NCBI GenBank assembly: GCA_025267735.1
Contig: CM046305.1
Coordinates: 38,957,108 to 39,021,107, forward strand
Direction: 5' to 3'
Source: Mactra quadrangularis
Lineage: Eukaryota > Mollusca > Bivalvia > Venerida > Mactridae
Length of the DNA: 64,000 bases
The position numbers were made by a program, and so were the translations under genes. The notes below the pieces were generated by a model. That model was not told the origin of the DNA and searched no databases. It was given only the letters and a program-made list of their open reading frames with translations. Shown piece after piece: positions 33,028 to 46,185 of this stretch; the stretch's first letter is position 1, and each line of letters opens with the position of its first letter.

Positions 33028-33799
33028 CGTTTGAACCTCATTTTTTACAGGACACGTTTTTCACAACCTATGAAGAGCACGTTAATTTTGTGAAAAACGA
33101 GGATCAACATGGCAAACTTGCTCAATACCGGAACATGTTGTCGGCCTCGAGGTTTTATCGGCACCCTTTCTCAGCAATTTTGTTACGAATTCCAATATTG
33201 AGCGACGGTAAAAAATCTGACAATTAAATCTGTACCTCTGAAATTGACCACTGTGTAACAATTCACAAAATATAAATCACAATTATCAAAAGTTTAAAAA
33301 AAAACGACGTCCTTTACTTTCATATATCAATTATATAAGCTATAACCATATTTATTTAAGTTAAATATTCATGCATCTTCCCAACATGTAAACCTTTTTT
33401 ACCAACTGTATATCTTACCATAATAAGAAATAATTTAGAATCTTCATGTTGCAAGCTATGCACAATACATGTATATAAATATTAGTGTCAGGGTGGATAA
33501 TGGGTTATATGCTTCATGCCTCAAGAGTCGCTAGTTTAAACTTAAACGACAAAAGCTAGATAGAAGTTGCTATGGGCATAAATGTTACCATGGATATTTG
33601 TGCTGTTTCTAGGGACCGTAACATAGGATGCTAGGACCTAAATGTTTGCTAGAAATATTAACGTAATTACTATGGGCAATGAAAATGTTGCAATGAGAGT
33701 GTGCTTGAGCAACTGCTATGGATTTCAAGGCAGTCGCTTTGGATGCAATTCTTGTTAATACGAACATTTTAACAGTACCATGGGGCATGTGTGCTTACT

Positions 33800-34030
33800 A
33801 TGTACCATAAGATGGTAAGACGGGTTCGAATCCCAACCGGGAAGGTTATACCCTTCCATGAAAATTTGACAATAATGTCGATTTTCCTCCATTGATTAGA
33901 TAATATGGAGAAGTTTCCGGCCTTGTGGAAAGGTAGGTGAGTACTGGTTATAGACAAGTGTCCAGGAAAGCTAGGCTAAGTGCACTCGACGCCGTAAAAC
34001 GACCTTAATTGTGTTGACACGGCGTTAACT
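33800..34030 (+). mobile_element. tRNA-derived SINE, head diverged
   Basis: B box gacgggttcgaatcccaacc, then ggttatacccttccatgaaa, ggccttgtggaaaggtaggt, tggttatagacaagtgtcca and the tail tgtgttgacacggcgttaac. Same family as 11990. Confidence 0.85.
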
Positions 34031-34329
34031 CCAAAAAATACATAAATAAATAAATAAGTGAAATATATTATAGATGTGTATCATTCTAATATAGGTGCGT
34101 GCATTTTCATTCAATATCTACGAAGACATACAAATAAATTCACTTATCGAGGAGTTCCGAATATTAATTATATGGATACTATACATAGGCGGATCTTGCG
34201 GGGGAGTCAGGGGGTCTAGACCCCCTTAGAATTTCCAAAATGTACCTTTCCATTAGTGTATGTATAGACAGTTAGTCTTTTTGAAGTTGCATAAAGCAAT
34301 TTTTTTTCGGTACTTAACATTATATTCCT

Positions 34330-34418
34330 ATGACATTTTAAATCGCATGACATTCATAAATCACGTGACATTCTGAAATAACATGACATTCTTAAATCAC
34401 GTGACATTCATAATCTCG
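34330..34418 (+). repeat. 18-bp tandem repeat, five units
   Basis: Variants of tgacattcataaatcacg repeated five times without gaps. It follows an 11-bp inverted pair of g/c-rich ends near 34203-34226 (gggggtctagaccccc). Confidence 0.8.
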
Positions 34419-34709
34419 GGGTCAACTTTAATCATTTGTATTTCATAAATTACGTGAAATACCTGAAAATCTCGGCACGGGACTGTGGTATTGCAGCTGG
34501 CTATATCAGATACGTCAAAACACGCGTAACAATCTATTGCACCTGTAATATACAAGTGTTTATAAATTTTATTCAACTGTCAGTGGCGCAAATATTAACA
34601 CCGCTGATTTAAAGACTTGGTTAAGTGAGTACAGGAATACTGTTATAAGTATTTAAATAGCCGGCGTGTCCATCCCTTTAATATAGGTCTGTGAAGTTAG
34701 CGATCTATT

Positions 34710-37700
34710 GTCTATTCTCTATTCAAAAGTCTATTCGCTCAATGGACAGCTATGTATTGAGAAATCTATTCATGCAGAAATCTATTCGCATTTACTGTAT
34801 ACATTGATATAGGAAAGTTCAAATATCTGTACAAAAATCTGTACACAAAATGCCGAAAAGACAGCTGTCTATTCGGAAATCTATTCAGAAGTCTATTCGA
34901 AAAAAATCACTAGTGCAATAAAACATATCTAAAAGTCTTTTCATAGAATACATAAATAGACAAATGTCCATTCAAAAGTCTATTCCGAAGTCTATTCGAA
35001 AAAAACAGTAATGCAATCAAACAGATTTAAAAGTCTTTTCGTGGAATACGCAAAGAGACAAATGTCCTTTCAAAAGTCTATTCAGAAGTTTATTCGCAAA
35101 AACATAGTAATGAAATCTTAATGATCAAGATGTCTATTCCCAAAAATCCAGGGACAAATGTCCATTCAATGTCTTTTCGGATATCTATTCGCAAAATCAT
35201 ATATGTGCCTTAAGACTGTGTCTGAAGTCTATTATTAAGTTGGGAATTGATAGATATCCATTCAAATGTCTATTCAAAAGACTATTTGCAATATCTGGTG
35301 ATTGCATTCGGAATGAGTCAGAATTCTATTATAGATTTTCAAATAGACAGCTGTCCATTCAAAAGTCTATTCAGAAGTCTATTCGCAAAATCATATATAT
35401 GCATAAAGAATTTGTCTGTAGTCTATTTAAAGTTGCAAATAGACAGATGTCCATTTAAATGTCTATTCAGAAGTTTATTCGCAAAATCTGGTGAATGCGT
35501 CCAGAATGGGTCAGAAGTCTATTATAGAGCTCGAATAGAGAGCTGTCCATTCAAAAGTCTATTCAGAAATCTATTCGCAAAATTTGGTGAATGCGTTCAG
35601 AATGAGTCTGAACTAACAAACAGTAGCAAATACACAGCTGTCCATTCAAATGTCTATTCAGAAGTCTATTCGCAACATCATATGCAAATACGCATTTAGT
35701 ATGTGTCTGACGTCTATTTTAAAGTAGCGAATAGAAAGATGTCCATTCAAAGTCTATTCAAAAGTCTATTCGAAAAAATCGGTAAATGCGTTCAGAATGA
35801 GGCAGAAGTCTATTATAGAGTTTCGAATAAAGAGCTGTCCATTCAAAAGTCTATTCAGAAGTTTATTCGCAAAATCATATATATGCATTAAGAATGTGTC
35901 TGTAGTCTATTGTAAAGTTGCAAATAGACAGATGTCCATTCAAATGTCTATTCAGAAGTCTATTCGCAAAATCATGTATATGCCTGCAGAATGAGACTGA
36001 TATCGTTTATAGAGTTTCGAATAGAGAGCTGTCCATTCAAAAGTCTATTTAGAAGTCTATTCGCAAAATTATTAAGAATGTGTCTGAAGTGTATTATAAA
36101 GTTGCGAATAGACAAATGACCATTCAAATGTCTATTCAGAAGTCTATTTAGAAGTCTATTCGCAAAATCATGTATATGCATTCAGAATTAGTCAGAAGTC
36201 TTTTATAGAGTTTCGAATAGAGAGCTGTCCATTCAAATGTCTATTCAGAAGTCTATTCGAAAAATAATATATTTGCATTGAGAATGTGTCTGAAGTCTAT
36301 CATGAAGTTGCAAATAAAAAGATGTCCATTCAAATGTCCATTCAGAAGTCTATTCGCAAAATTATGTATATGCATTCAGATTGAGTCAGAAGTCTTTTAT
36401 AGAGTTTCGAATAGAAAGCTGCCCATTCAAAAGTCTATTCAGAAGTCTATTCGCAAAACCTGGTAAATGCGTTCAGAATGAGTCAGAAGTCTTTTATAGA
36501 GTTACGAATAGAGAGCTGTCCATTCAAAAGTCTATTCAGAAGTCTATTCGCAAAATTATATATATGCATTAAGCATGTGACTGAAGTCTATTATAAAGTT
36601 GCGAATAGAGAGCTGTCCATTCAAATGTCTATTCAGAAGTCTATTCGCAAAATCATATATATGCATTAAGAATGTGACTGAAGTGTATTATAAAGTTGCG
36701 AATAGACAAATGTCCATTCAAATGTCTATTCAGAAGTCTATTCAGAAGTTTATTCGCAAAATCATGTATATGCATTCAGAATTAGTCAGAAATCTTTTAT
36801 AGAGTTTCGAATAGAGAGCTGTCCATTCAAATGTCTATTCAGAAGTCTATTCGAAAAATAATATATTTGCATTGAGAATGTGTCTGAAGTCTAACATGAA
36901 GTTGCAAATAAAAAGATGTCCATTCAAATGTCCATTCAAAAGTCTATTCGCAAAATTATGTATATGCATTCAGATTAGGTCAGAAGTCTTTTATAGAGTT
37001 TCGAATAGAAAGCTGTCCATTCAAAATCTATTCAGAAGTCTATTCGCAAAACCTGGTAAATGCGTTCAGAATGAGTCAGAAGTCTTTTATAGAGTTACGA
37101 ATAGAGAGCTGTCCATTCAAAAGTCTATTCAGAAGTCTATTCGCAAAATTATATATATGCATTAAGCATGTGACTGAAGTCTATTATAAAGTTGCGAATA
37201 GAGAGCTGTCCATTCAAATGTCTATTCAGAAGTCTATTCGCAAAATCATATATATGCATTAAGAATGTGACTGAAGTGTATAATAAAGTTGCGAATAGAC
37301 AAATGTCCATTCAAATGTCTATTCAGAAGTCTATTTAGAAGTCTATTCGCAAAATCATGTATATGCATTCAGAATTAGTCAGAAGTCTTTTATAGAGTTT
37401 CGAATAGAGAGCTGTCCATTCAAATGTCTATTCAGAAGTCTATTCGAAAAATAATATATTTGCATTGAGAATGTGTCTGAAGTCTATCATGAAGTTGCAA
37501 ATAAAAAGATGTCCATTCAAATGTCCATTCAGAAGTCTATTCGCAAAATTATGTATATTTATTCAGATTGAGTCAGAAGTCTTTTATAGAGTTTCGAATA
37601 GAAAGCTGCCCATTCAAAAGTCTATTCAGAAGTCTATTCGCAAAACCTGGTAAATGCGTTCAGAATGAGTCAGAAGTCTTTTATAGAGTTACGAATAGAG

Positions 37701-40240
37701 AGCTGTCCATTCAAATGTCTATTCAGAAGTCTATTCGCAAAATCATATATATGCATTAAGAATGTGACTGAAGTGTATTATAAAGTTGCGAATAGACAAA
37801 TGTCCATTCAAATGTCTATTCAGAAGTCTTTTCAGAAGTTTATTCGCAAAATCATGTATATGCATTCAGAATTAGTCAGAAATCTTTTATAGAGTTTCGA
37901 ATAGAGAGCTGTCCATTCAAATGTCTATTCAGAAGCCTATTCGAAAAATAATATATTTGCATTGAGAATGTGTCTGAAGTCTATCATGAAGTTGCAAATA
38001 AAAAGATGTCCATTCAAATGTCCATTCAGAAGTCTATTCGCAAAATTATGATTATGCATTCAGATTGAGTCAGAAGTCTTTTATAGAGTTTCGAATAGAA
38101 AGCTGCCCATTCAAAATCTATTCAGAAGTCTATTCGCAAAACCTGGTAAATGCGTTCAGAATGAGTCAGAAGTCTTTTATAGAGTTACGAATAGAGAGCT
38201 GTCCATTCAAAAGTCTATTCAGAAGTCTATTCGCAAAATTATATATATGCATTAAGCATGTGACTGAAGTCTATTATAAAGTTGCGAATAGAGAGCTGTC
38301 CATTCAAATGTCTATTCAGAAGTCTATTCGCAAAATCATATATATGCATTAAGAATGTGACTGAAGTGTATAATAAAGTTGCGAATAGACAAATGTCCAT
38401 TCAAATGTCTATTCAGAAGTCTATTCAGAAGTCCATTCGCAAAATCATGTATATGCATTCAGAATTAGTCAGAAGTCTTTTATAGAGTTTCGAATAGAGA
38501 GCTGTCCATTCAAATGTCTATTCAGAAGTCTATTCGAAAAATAATATATTTGCATTGAGAATGTGTCTGAAGTCTATCATGAAGTTGCAAATAAAAAGAT
38601 GTCCATTCAAATGTCCATTCAGAAGTCTATTCGCAAAATTATGTATATTTATTCAGATTGAGTCAGAAGTCTTTTATAGAGTTTCGAATAGAAAGCTGCC
38701 CATTCAAAAGTCTATTCAGAAGTCTATTCGCAAAACCTGGTAAATGCGTTCAGAATGAGTCAGAAGTCTTTTATAGAGTTACGAATAGAGAGCTGTCCAT
38801 TCAAATGTCTATTCAGAAGTCTATTCGCAAAATTATATATATGCATTAAGAATGTGACTGAAGTGTATTATAAAGTTGCGAATAGACAAATGTCCATTCA
38901 AATGTCTATTCAGAAGTCTATTCAGAAGTTTATTCGCAAAATCATGTATATGCATTCAGAATTAGTCAGAAATCTTTTATAGAGTTTCGAATAGAGAGCT
39001 GTCCATTCAAATGTCTATTCAGAAGTCTATTCGAAAAATAATATATTTGCATTGAGAATGTGTCTGAAGTCTATCATGAAGTTGCAAATAAAAAGATGTC
39101 CATTCAAATGTCCATTCAGAAGTCTATTCGCAAAATTATGTTTATGCATTCAGAATGAGTCAGAAGTCTTTTATAGAGTTTCGAATAGAAAGCTGCCCAT
39201 TCAAAATCTATTCAGAAGTCTATTTGCAAAACCTGGTAAATGCGTTCAGAATGAGTCAGAAGTCTTTTATAGAGTTACGAATAGAGAGCTGTCCATTCAA
39301 AAGTCTATTCAGAAGTCTATTCGCAAAATTATATATATGCATTAAGCATGTGACTGAAGTCTATTATAAAGTTGCGAATAGAGAGCTGTCCATTCAAATG
39401 TCTATTCAGAAGTCAATTCGCAAAATCATATATATGCATTAAGAATGTGACTGAAGTCTATGATAAAGTTGCGAATAGACAGATGTCTATTCAAATGTCT
39501 ATTCAGTAGACTAGTCGCAAAATCATGTATATACCTTCAGAATGAGTCTAAAGCCTATTATAGAGTTTCGAATAGAGAGCTGTCCATTCAAAAGTCTATT
39601 CAGAAGTCTATTCGCAAAATCATATATATGCATTCAGAATGTGACTGAAGTCTATTATAAAGTTGCGAATAGAGAGCTGTCCATTCAAATGTCTATTCAG
39701 AAGTCTATTCGCAAAATTATATATATGCCTTAAGAATGTGACTGATGTCTATTATAAAGTTGCGAATAGACAGATGTCCATTCAAATGTCTATTCAAAAG
39801 TCTTTTCGTAAAATCATGTATTTGCATTCAGAATGAATCTGAAGTCTATTATAAAGTTGCGAATAGAGAGCTGTCCATACAAATGTTTTTTCGGAAGTCT
39901 ATTCGCAAAATTATATATATGCAGTTAGAATATTCCAGAATGTGTCTGAGGTATATTAAAAAGTTGCGAATAGAGAGCTGTCCATTCAAATGTCTATTCC
40001 GAAGTCGATTTGCAAAATCTTTTATATGCATAAAGAATGTGTCACAAGTCACAGATAGGGTTAGGAATAGACTGCTGTCCTATTTGCAAACAGTAGTTCG
40101 CATTCAGAATGTAGCAGAAGTTTCTTTTTGTAAAGTGATCAATAAACATATTCAAATTATTTGTTAGAAGTCCTTTAACAAAATCATTCATATGCATTTT
40201 TAATGTGTCAGAATTATTTGCTGGGTTTGTGAATAGACAT
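34710..40240 (+). repeat. Satellite array of about 97-bp monomers with higher-order periods
   Basis: Each monomer contains gcgaatagacagatgtccat, caaatgtctattcagaagtc, tattcgcaaaa, a variable atatatgcattaagaatgtg and ctgaagtctattataaagtt. The left edge (34710-35230) is irregular, and the array is most uniform from about 36.2 to 39.5 kb. A diagnostic variant recurs at 36278, 36872, 37465, 38555 and 39052 (steps 594, 593, 1090, 497), that is 6, 6, 11 and 5 monomers. Short repeated frames here arise from the repeat, not from a gene. Confidence 0.97.
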
Positions 40241-40447
40241 GCTCTTTGAAGAAGGTCTACTTTTACTATTCAAAGCAAAATTTCTATTTTTCTCCTGGTA
40301 GTAAGTCTTCTCTCGGCAGCTGAATTACTTCTTTTTTTGTAATCAGGTCTTACGGACTTTTAAAAACAACTATTGGCATGAGATTAATACTTCTAATTGG
40401 TTTTTGTCTACCCTTTTCATTTCGGTTACAAGATGAATACATTATAT

Positions 40448-40520
40448 CATTCGGAACGACCTCGGCGATCATCTACGAATTTGTATTTGCGTGGAAAATC
40501 GCCAAGGTAGTTCCGAATGA
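40448..40520. mobile_element. Mini-MITE related to 22751
   Basis: cattcggaacgacctcggcg, atcatctacga at the left and tcgccaaggtagttccgaatg at the right; a 73-bp version of the 297-bp element. Confidence 0.75.
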
Positions 40521-40575
40521 CATTATATATATATCATTTTCCCCGTAGTGTGAGACATTTGTCTACACATCTCTT

Positions 40576-40579
<4 letters not shown>

Positions 40580-40658
<79 letters not shown>
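40580..40658. repeat. (TA)n microsatellite
   Basis: About 39 uninterrupted TA dinucleotides between the direct and inverted satellite blocks. The stretch from 40660 to 41180 shows no gene. Confidence 0.98.
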
Positions 40659-40660
<2 letters not shown>

Positions 40661-41184
40661 ACAAGCACGGACCTGTGAGAAAACACAACGATTGACGTCA
40701 CGCTGTTGCACCGACAAAAGAACTTAACAAAATGGCGTAAAATTGTGTTTCTTATAAAACAAAAATCATCATTTTTACAGGCTCAATCACTTAAATGTAA
40801 ATGTAAAGTAGTTACTTTTGGCGCTTATTTTTCTTGTGGATAATAACATACTTCGAAATATTAGCATGTCTAAAACAATGGCGCTTCCTCGAATAAAACC
40901 AGCATTGGTTACCGTATTTGCATTTGCACTTGTGTAATCTACGGTACAGTGACCTTGTTTGAACCAGATTTACCGGCTCGATTTGGTTTACAGAATCGGC
41001 AACATTACGACGATATGAAAAGGCAAATTCGACCTTCACCTACAATTGCCGAAATATTCGGGAGATTCATTTATGTTTACGAGAGTTAAGAAACTTACTT
41101 AATTCAGGCAAAGCACGCAAACTTCAATAAACTTGGCAGGTCTATCACAATTACACCTGACACATTCTGAATCGATTAACATAA

Positions 41185-41835
41185 GTTTCCAAATAGACTT
41201 CTGAAAAGACATTTCAATGGGCAGCTGTCTATTCTAACTTTATAATAGACTTAGGACACATTTTAATGCATATATAATTTGCGAATAGACTACTGAATAG
41301 ACTTTTGAATGGACATTTGCCAATTTTCATATTCCGCGAAAAGACTTTCAATCTGTTTGATTGCATAACTGAGTTTTTGGCGAATAGACTTCTGACTAGA
41401 CATTTGAATGGACATCTGTCTATTCGAAACTCTATAAAAGACTTCTGACTCATTCTGAACGCATTTACCAGATTTTGCGAATAGACATCTGAATATACTT
41501 TTGAATGAACATCTCTCTATTCGAAACTCTATGAAAGACTTCTGATTCATTCTGAATGCATATACATGATTTTGCGAATAGACTTCTGAAAAGACATTTG
41601 AATGGACATCTGTCTATTCGCAACTTTATAGTACACGTTAGACACATTCTTAATGCATATATATATAATTTTGCAAATAGACTTCTGAATACACTTCGAA
41701 TAGACATTTGTTTTTTTACGTATACCACGAAAAGACTTTTAAATCTGTTTGATTGCATTACTGACTTTTTTGGAATAGACTTCTAAATAGACATTTGAAT
41801 GGACATCTCTCTATCCGCAACTATATAATTAACAT
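41185..41835 (-). repeat. Inverted satellite block
   Basis: About six monomers of the same satellite in the opposite orientation (gcgaatagacttctgaatag, acttttgaatggacatttg), more diverged from each other than the main array. Confidence 0.93.
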
Positions 41836-42129
41836 CTGACACATTCTTTTTTTTTGTAATTATTTATTACTTCAAAGATACATATGTATATATACATAGA
41901 TTGTAATAATAGACATAATAAAAGGTATTGTATTGTATGACATGGGTTTTTTATGTTTTACAGAAATAAGCATTATTACCTGGTTGTACCCAGAAAAGAG
42001 GGAAAGATTGCATTATTAATAAGTTGTATTAAAAAGTAGGGAGAAAAATGTTAAACATTAACAACAAAATATAATGAAACAACTTGTACCTGAAATGAAT
42101 TAACTTGCTTGTATACTTAAAAAAATAAA

Positions 42130-43010
42130 ATCTTTTGTCAAACAAAGGAGCATAACTAATTACTTCCAAGATTAAGTGTCATAAAATTTACAATTGCAAG
42201 TCAGGCTATGACAACAATTCGTACAATCACTAGAGCGTATTGAAAACACAATGTACAAAATTAAGATACAGGTATTCTCCAAAGAAAGGGAGGTAACAAC
42301 TTACTCCAAATGACTTATTATTAAATAAGTAGCTATGTGTAATGAACCATATTCATTCAAAAAAATTGAAACAAATATAACACAATGAACTCAATTACAA
42401 TTGTACTATAAGTATTCTTTATGAGAAAAGATAATTACTAACTTCATATGAATTTTTATCAGATGAATACATAAATGCAAGTCATGTAACGAATTAAACC
42501 CAAAGCATTACTTAAGATAATTACTTATTTCACATGAATAAATGTCAAATAATATACAATTTGAAAATCATGTCATGGATATATTCCATACAATAGATTA
42601 AATGCATTGTAATACAGTGTACCAAATAAAATTTAAAAACATTCCTATTTTTAAAAAAATAAAAAAATAGGTAGGTAATTACTCCATATGATTTATTTTA
42701 GAACAATTAACAATTGTGTGAAGAGAATCTATCCAATATAGTAGGTTAAACCTATCATTAAAATAGATAAGATGGTTCTATAAGTATTCTCCACTAAAGG
42801 GAGGTAATTACTTACTTCATATGAATTATCATCAAGACAATTTCAAGTATTTTTATGAAATGATCCCTCCAAGAAATTGTAACACATTGACATAATTAAA
42901 AGTAAACTACAGGTATTCTCCAAGGAAAGGGAGATAACTGCTTACTCCAGAAAATGTTATTGTCAAACAATTTTCAATTGCAAGTAATGTTATGAATTAA
43001 ACCATAGAGA
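42130..43010 (+). repeat. Degenerate tandem repeat of about 125 bp
   Basis: About seven diverged units carrying ggtattctccaaagaaaggg, aggtaattacttactccata, tgaattatta and caattgcaagtcatg, at roughly 42146, 42271, 42410, 42520, 42660, 42785 and 42913. No coding potential. Confidence 0.65.
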
Positions 43011-43335
43011 ACAAATTTCAAAACATATTGTACATTATGAAAATTACTCAATTCTGTAAGCGTCTGTCATATTTTTCAATGTCCGTGTTAATTGTAAGAG
43101 GTACTAGGGGTTGTGTATTTAATACAACCAACATTAAAAAAACAACAACAAAAAAAACAAAAAACGAGAAAAGAACCCAAATATATAAGTACAAGTACCA
43201 CAATATTTATAGTAGATAAACATTTAAACAGCTACTAAATGTTTTTAAAAAACTGTATACATATGTCTATAAAAAATTATGCGACAAGGTCAGGTTTCGT
43301 AGGAGCGACAAGTTGAATTTTTATGCTGCTTTGTA

Positions 43336-43460
43336 AATCGTTGTTGCTGTTATATATATCATGATGATGACGGTTTTAAATCGTTGTTGCTGTTATATAT
43401 ATCATGATGATGACGGTTTTAAATCGTTGTTGCTGTTATATATATCATGATGATGACAAT
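43336..43460 (+). repeat. 43-bp repeat, three units
   Basis: Three near-identical copies of aaatcgttgttgctgttata, tatatcatgatgatgacggt, ttt. Confidence 0.95.
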
Positions 43461-43479
43461 CTTTGTTACACTCCTGCAT

Positions 43480-43950
43480 GACAGTTGCTCCAAAACTAAC
43501 TCAAGTTGAAACCTCACACAGATACTTAGTATAAAAATATGAGGTAGTATCACTAGGTCCCATAACTCTATATAGTTTTTCAACAGAATTATGCCCCTTT
43601 TTGGACTTAAAAAATCTTGGTTAAAGTTCTTCAAGTAAGTTCTTATTTCAAAAACTAACTAACATATCACTTTGAAACTTCTCACAAACATTTAGGCTTA
43701 ATATCCGAGCTTGTATCAACAAAAAGCATAAATATATGAAGCTTTATTACAAAATTATCCTCCTTTATCGACTTACAAAATGTTGCTTTAACTTTCCAAT
43801 GTAAGTTGCTTTCTCCAAAAGTAACTCAGATATCGGGTTGAAACTTCACACAAATACTAACTATGAACATATGAGCTTCTATCACTATGTCCCATAACTC
43901 TATGTACTTTTTAGAAAGAATTATGCCCCTTTGTGGACTTGGGGAATTAC
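43480..43950 (+). repeat. Dispersed-type repeat, three tandem relatives
   Basis: Units at about 43480, 43650 and 43805 share gttgaaacttcacacaaata, cccataactctatgtacttt and gaattatgcccctttttgga, a sequence type I associate with mollusc genomes (from memory). 43950-44890 contains no gene or repeat that I can identify. Confidence 0.6.
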
Positions 43951-44939
43951 ATTCAATACTTTTTCGACTTATTTGTTTTAAGTTTTGAATGCAACTTCGT
44001 TCTGCAAAGCTTTCACAGGTGACAGATTCTTACTGCCTATCACATTGCTTTCTTCTAGCATTATTCGAATAGTCCAGCATTGGCTGTCTTACGGACAGCT
44101 CTTGTTTTTAATACTGGGCGCTGCCATTTTCGTGTATTTTTTACCGATAATATTTCTAGTTTACAAGTTTTAAAGTAAAATTATAACGCATACAAGGTTT
44201 TAAACTACCACAGTATATCAGTATAGTACGGAAGCATGGAGGTGACATGGTCAATAATTTTTATAACTCGTTTCCTCAACTTAGAAGAGGTGATATTTTT
44301 TTAGTTATATTCATTCACGCATGTAGTCAAAACATTTATTAGATATAATTACATACGGACTACTAGAAGTATGGAGGAGTCGTCAGACCGACTTAATCCT
44401 GAAGTGAGGTGATACACGAAGTAGCATTAGGAACCGCTTCTAGGTTATCATGAAACGTTATAAGCATGGAAAAGTAGGAATCTCTCCGTCTAGTAAAAGG
44501 ACCTGACCCTCTATGTCCGCTATATTACTAGATTGGGTATTCAAGTCAGCACTGAATACCGAAAGGGTGCCTACTTATGACAAGCTTCTGACGTTATCCT
44601 TACAGGGTGCGCTGGTCCTATGTAAGCGCAATAATTCAGCTTAAAAATCTTTGCTATGGACGTTTTTTTCGAATTGGCATTGATACAAAATAAAACCACT
44701 AAATGTGAACCTTTTTTATTTTTATTTGATATGAGGTATACAAAAATATTTACAACATCCGTACATATCACTACATGGTGACAACGTGAATTACTAGTAT
44801 ACATGTATATCGCTATTTAATTTTTTAAGAAAATCTCACCAATGAACTACATTGTACATGTATTATTATAACTTGTTTTTAAATTAAGCTTCCCATGGAG
44901 CCATGTTGACTGCCCTATGTTCTCTACACGAATAAACCA

Positions 44940-45506
44940 CTATAAAAAGTTCCGATTTGTACGTTTTCTGACGTCATCATCTGTTTCCTCCTCATCATCA
45001 GTAAATACCATATCAAATAGATCTTCAAATGAGTTCTTATGTTTTCTGAACACTTTAATCACGACTGAGGTAGTATTCTGTCCTTTTGAAATCAGTTCAT
45101 CAATCTGAGTCATAATTTGTGCATGTAATTTATTATTTCTGAGTGGCAAAATGTAGTTGTCAGTCAATGTTTGGTATTTGCCAAAAAACTCCATCTCATT
45201 ATAGGGTTGTATGCGTTCTTCTTCCATCTCTTGAGCCGTGTCACTTTCTTCACCATTTTCAATATATTTGCTGTACATATTCTCGAACTTTTGGTCATTA
45301 CTTGTACGGGCTCTTTTCTACAATTGTATATAAGCCTCGTTATCTTCCACAGAATCTTCTTCCTGGTCACTGTCACTTATTTCTTCATGTTTTCGTTTCC
45401 TTTGGTCTCTGTGTTCTGGGCACCAATCGTTTTTTGCATGTCTTTGCACGTCGTGAACAGAGTCAAATAATTGAACGCAATCGTCAAAAGCTTGTCCTTT
45501 ATCCAT
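44940..45506 (-). pseudogene. Polinton-associated small acidic protein, broken
   Basis: The minus-strand frame starts MDKGQAFDDCVQLFDSVHDV, continues QRHAKNDWCPEHRDQRKRKH and a long acidic stretch (EEISDSDQEEDSVEDNEAY), then meets an in-frame TAG at about 45318 before 112 more open codons (YSKYIENGEESDTAQEMEEE to a basic end). The His/Cys motif HDVQRHAKNDWCPE could be a zinc-binding element. It lies directly after the ATPase remnant with 3 bp between, as expected in one element. I do not know its function; the stop shows the copy is dead. Confidence 0.5.
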
Positions 45507-45509
45507 TAT

Positions 45510-46185
45510 TTATTTCAAATTACCGTCTTTGTTATCCTGTGAATTTTCCGGCTCCTCGATGTGACTCGTCTGAACTTCAACTGCCGAATGATTCACGCCT
45601 GGTAAAACATCTTCTTTTATAGTTTCTTGAGGGGTCACGTGACCATTGTAATCTGATTTTTTGTTATTTTGTCTGATACATTTTAACCTCTGGTCCTCCG
45701 GTGTGAATGGTTTTAAATCAATGAATAAATATCCGTACGGATACTTGGTCGCTTTGGAAAATTGTTTTAAAAGTATGTCACTTTGTCCAGGATACATTTG
45801 CCTAGCTAGTGTCATCACTGATTGTTTGTCTACTGGGTTATTAAATAACACCAAATAATGACAATTTCTTCGCTGTGTAGGATCATTGGAACCAAATAAA
45901 TTCTGATTTATAGAAATCACGGATAAATTTCTATGATGTTAGCCTTCTGTAAATATGTCTGTGATACGTTTATCTTTGCCTGCTTCGGATAACAAGTCAT
46001 CCAAAATCAGTAAATTGTTTATTTTTGGTATCAAAGAAATCGTCGTCTTCCAAGTCAGTAGGAATACCCTTTATAAATTCTACCCGTGGCAATACAGTTC
46101 GTTGAATCATTGTGTATAGCGGTTGCCATCGTTTATAGAGCCACACAATCCTTTGTCTAATATTTCTTTGCTTAATACCGTTATA
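45510..46185 (-). pseudogene. Polinton/Maverick packaging ATPase fragment (FtsK/HerA type)
   Basis: Minus-strand translation shows the C-terminal two thirds of the genome-packaging ATPase of Polinton/Maverick elements: RIVWLYKRWQPLYTMIQ, a hydrophobic Walker B strand ending LILDDLL, then HYLVLFNNPVDKQSVMTLAR and ATKYPYGYLFIDLKPFTPED. The Walker A region that should precede is absent; the gypsy LTR begins there. At least one frameshift (near 46030) and one in-frame stop (near 45940) mark it as a dead copy. Polintons are large self-synthesising DNA transposons related to viruses. No polymerase, integrase or capsid gene of the element is visible. Confidence 0.7.

Noticed and set aside
35240..40167. 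More than twenty short frames with repeated peptides (SFIEFRIESCPFKSLFRSLFAK type)
   Set aside because: They are the roughly 97-bp satellite read in all frames; the monomer length is not a multiple of three, frames end within one or two units, and there are no splice or start signals.
34710..40240. Hammerhead-ribozyme satellite (retrozyme)
   Set aside because: I looked for the CUGANGA and GAAA core in the monomers and found none on either strand.
45143..45622. 159-codon + strand frame
   Set aside because: It is antisense to the Polinton ATPase and acidic protein frames, which have recognisable motifs.
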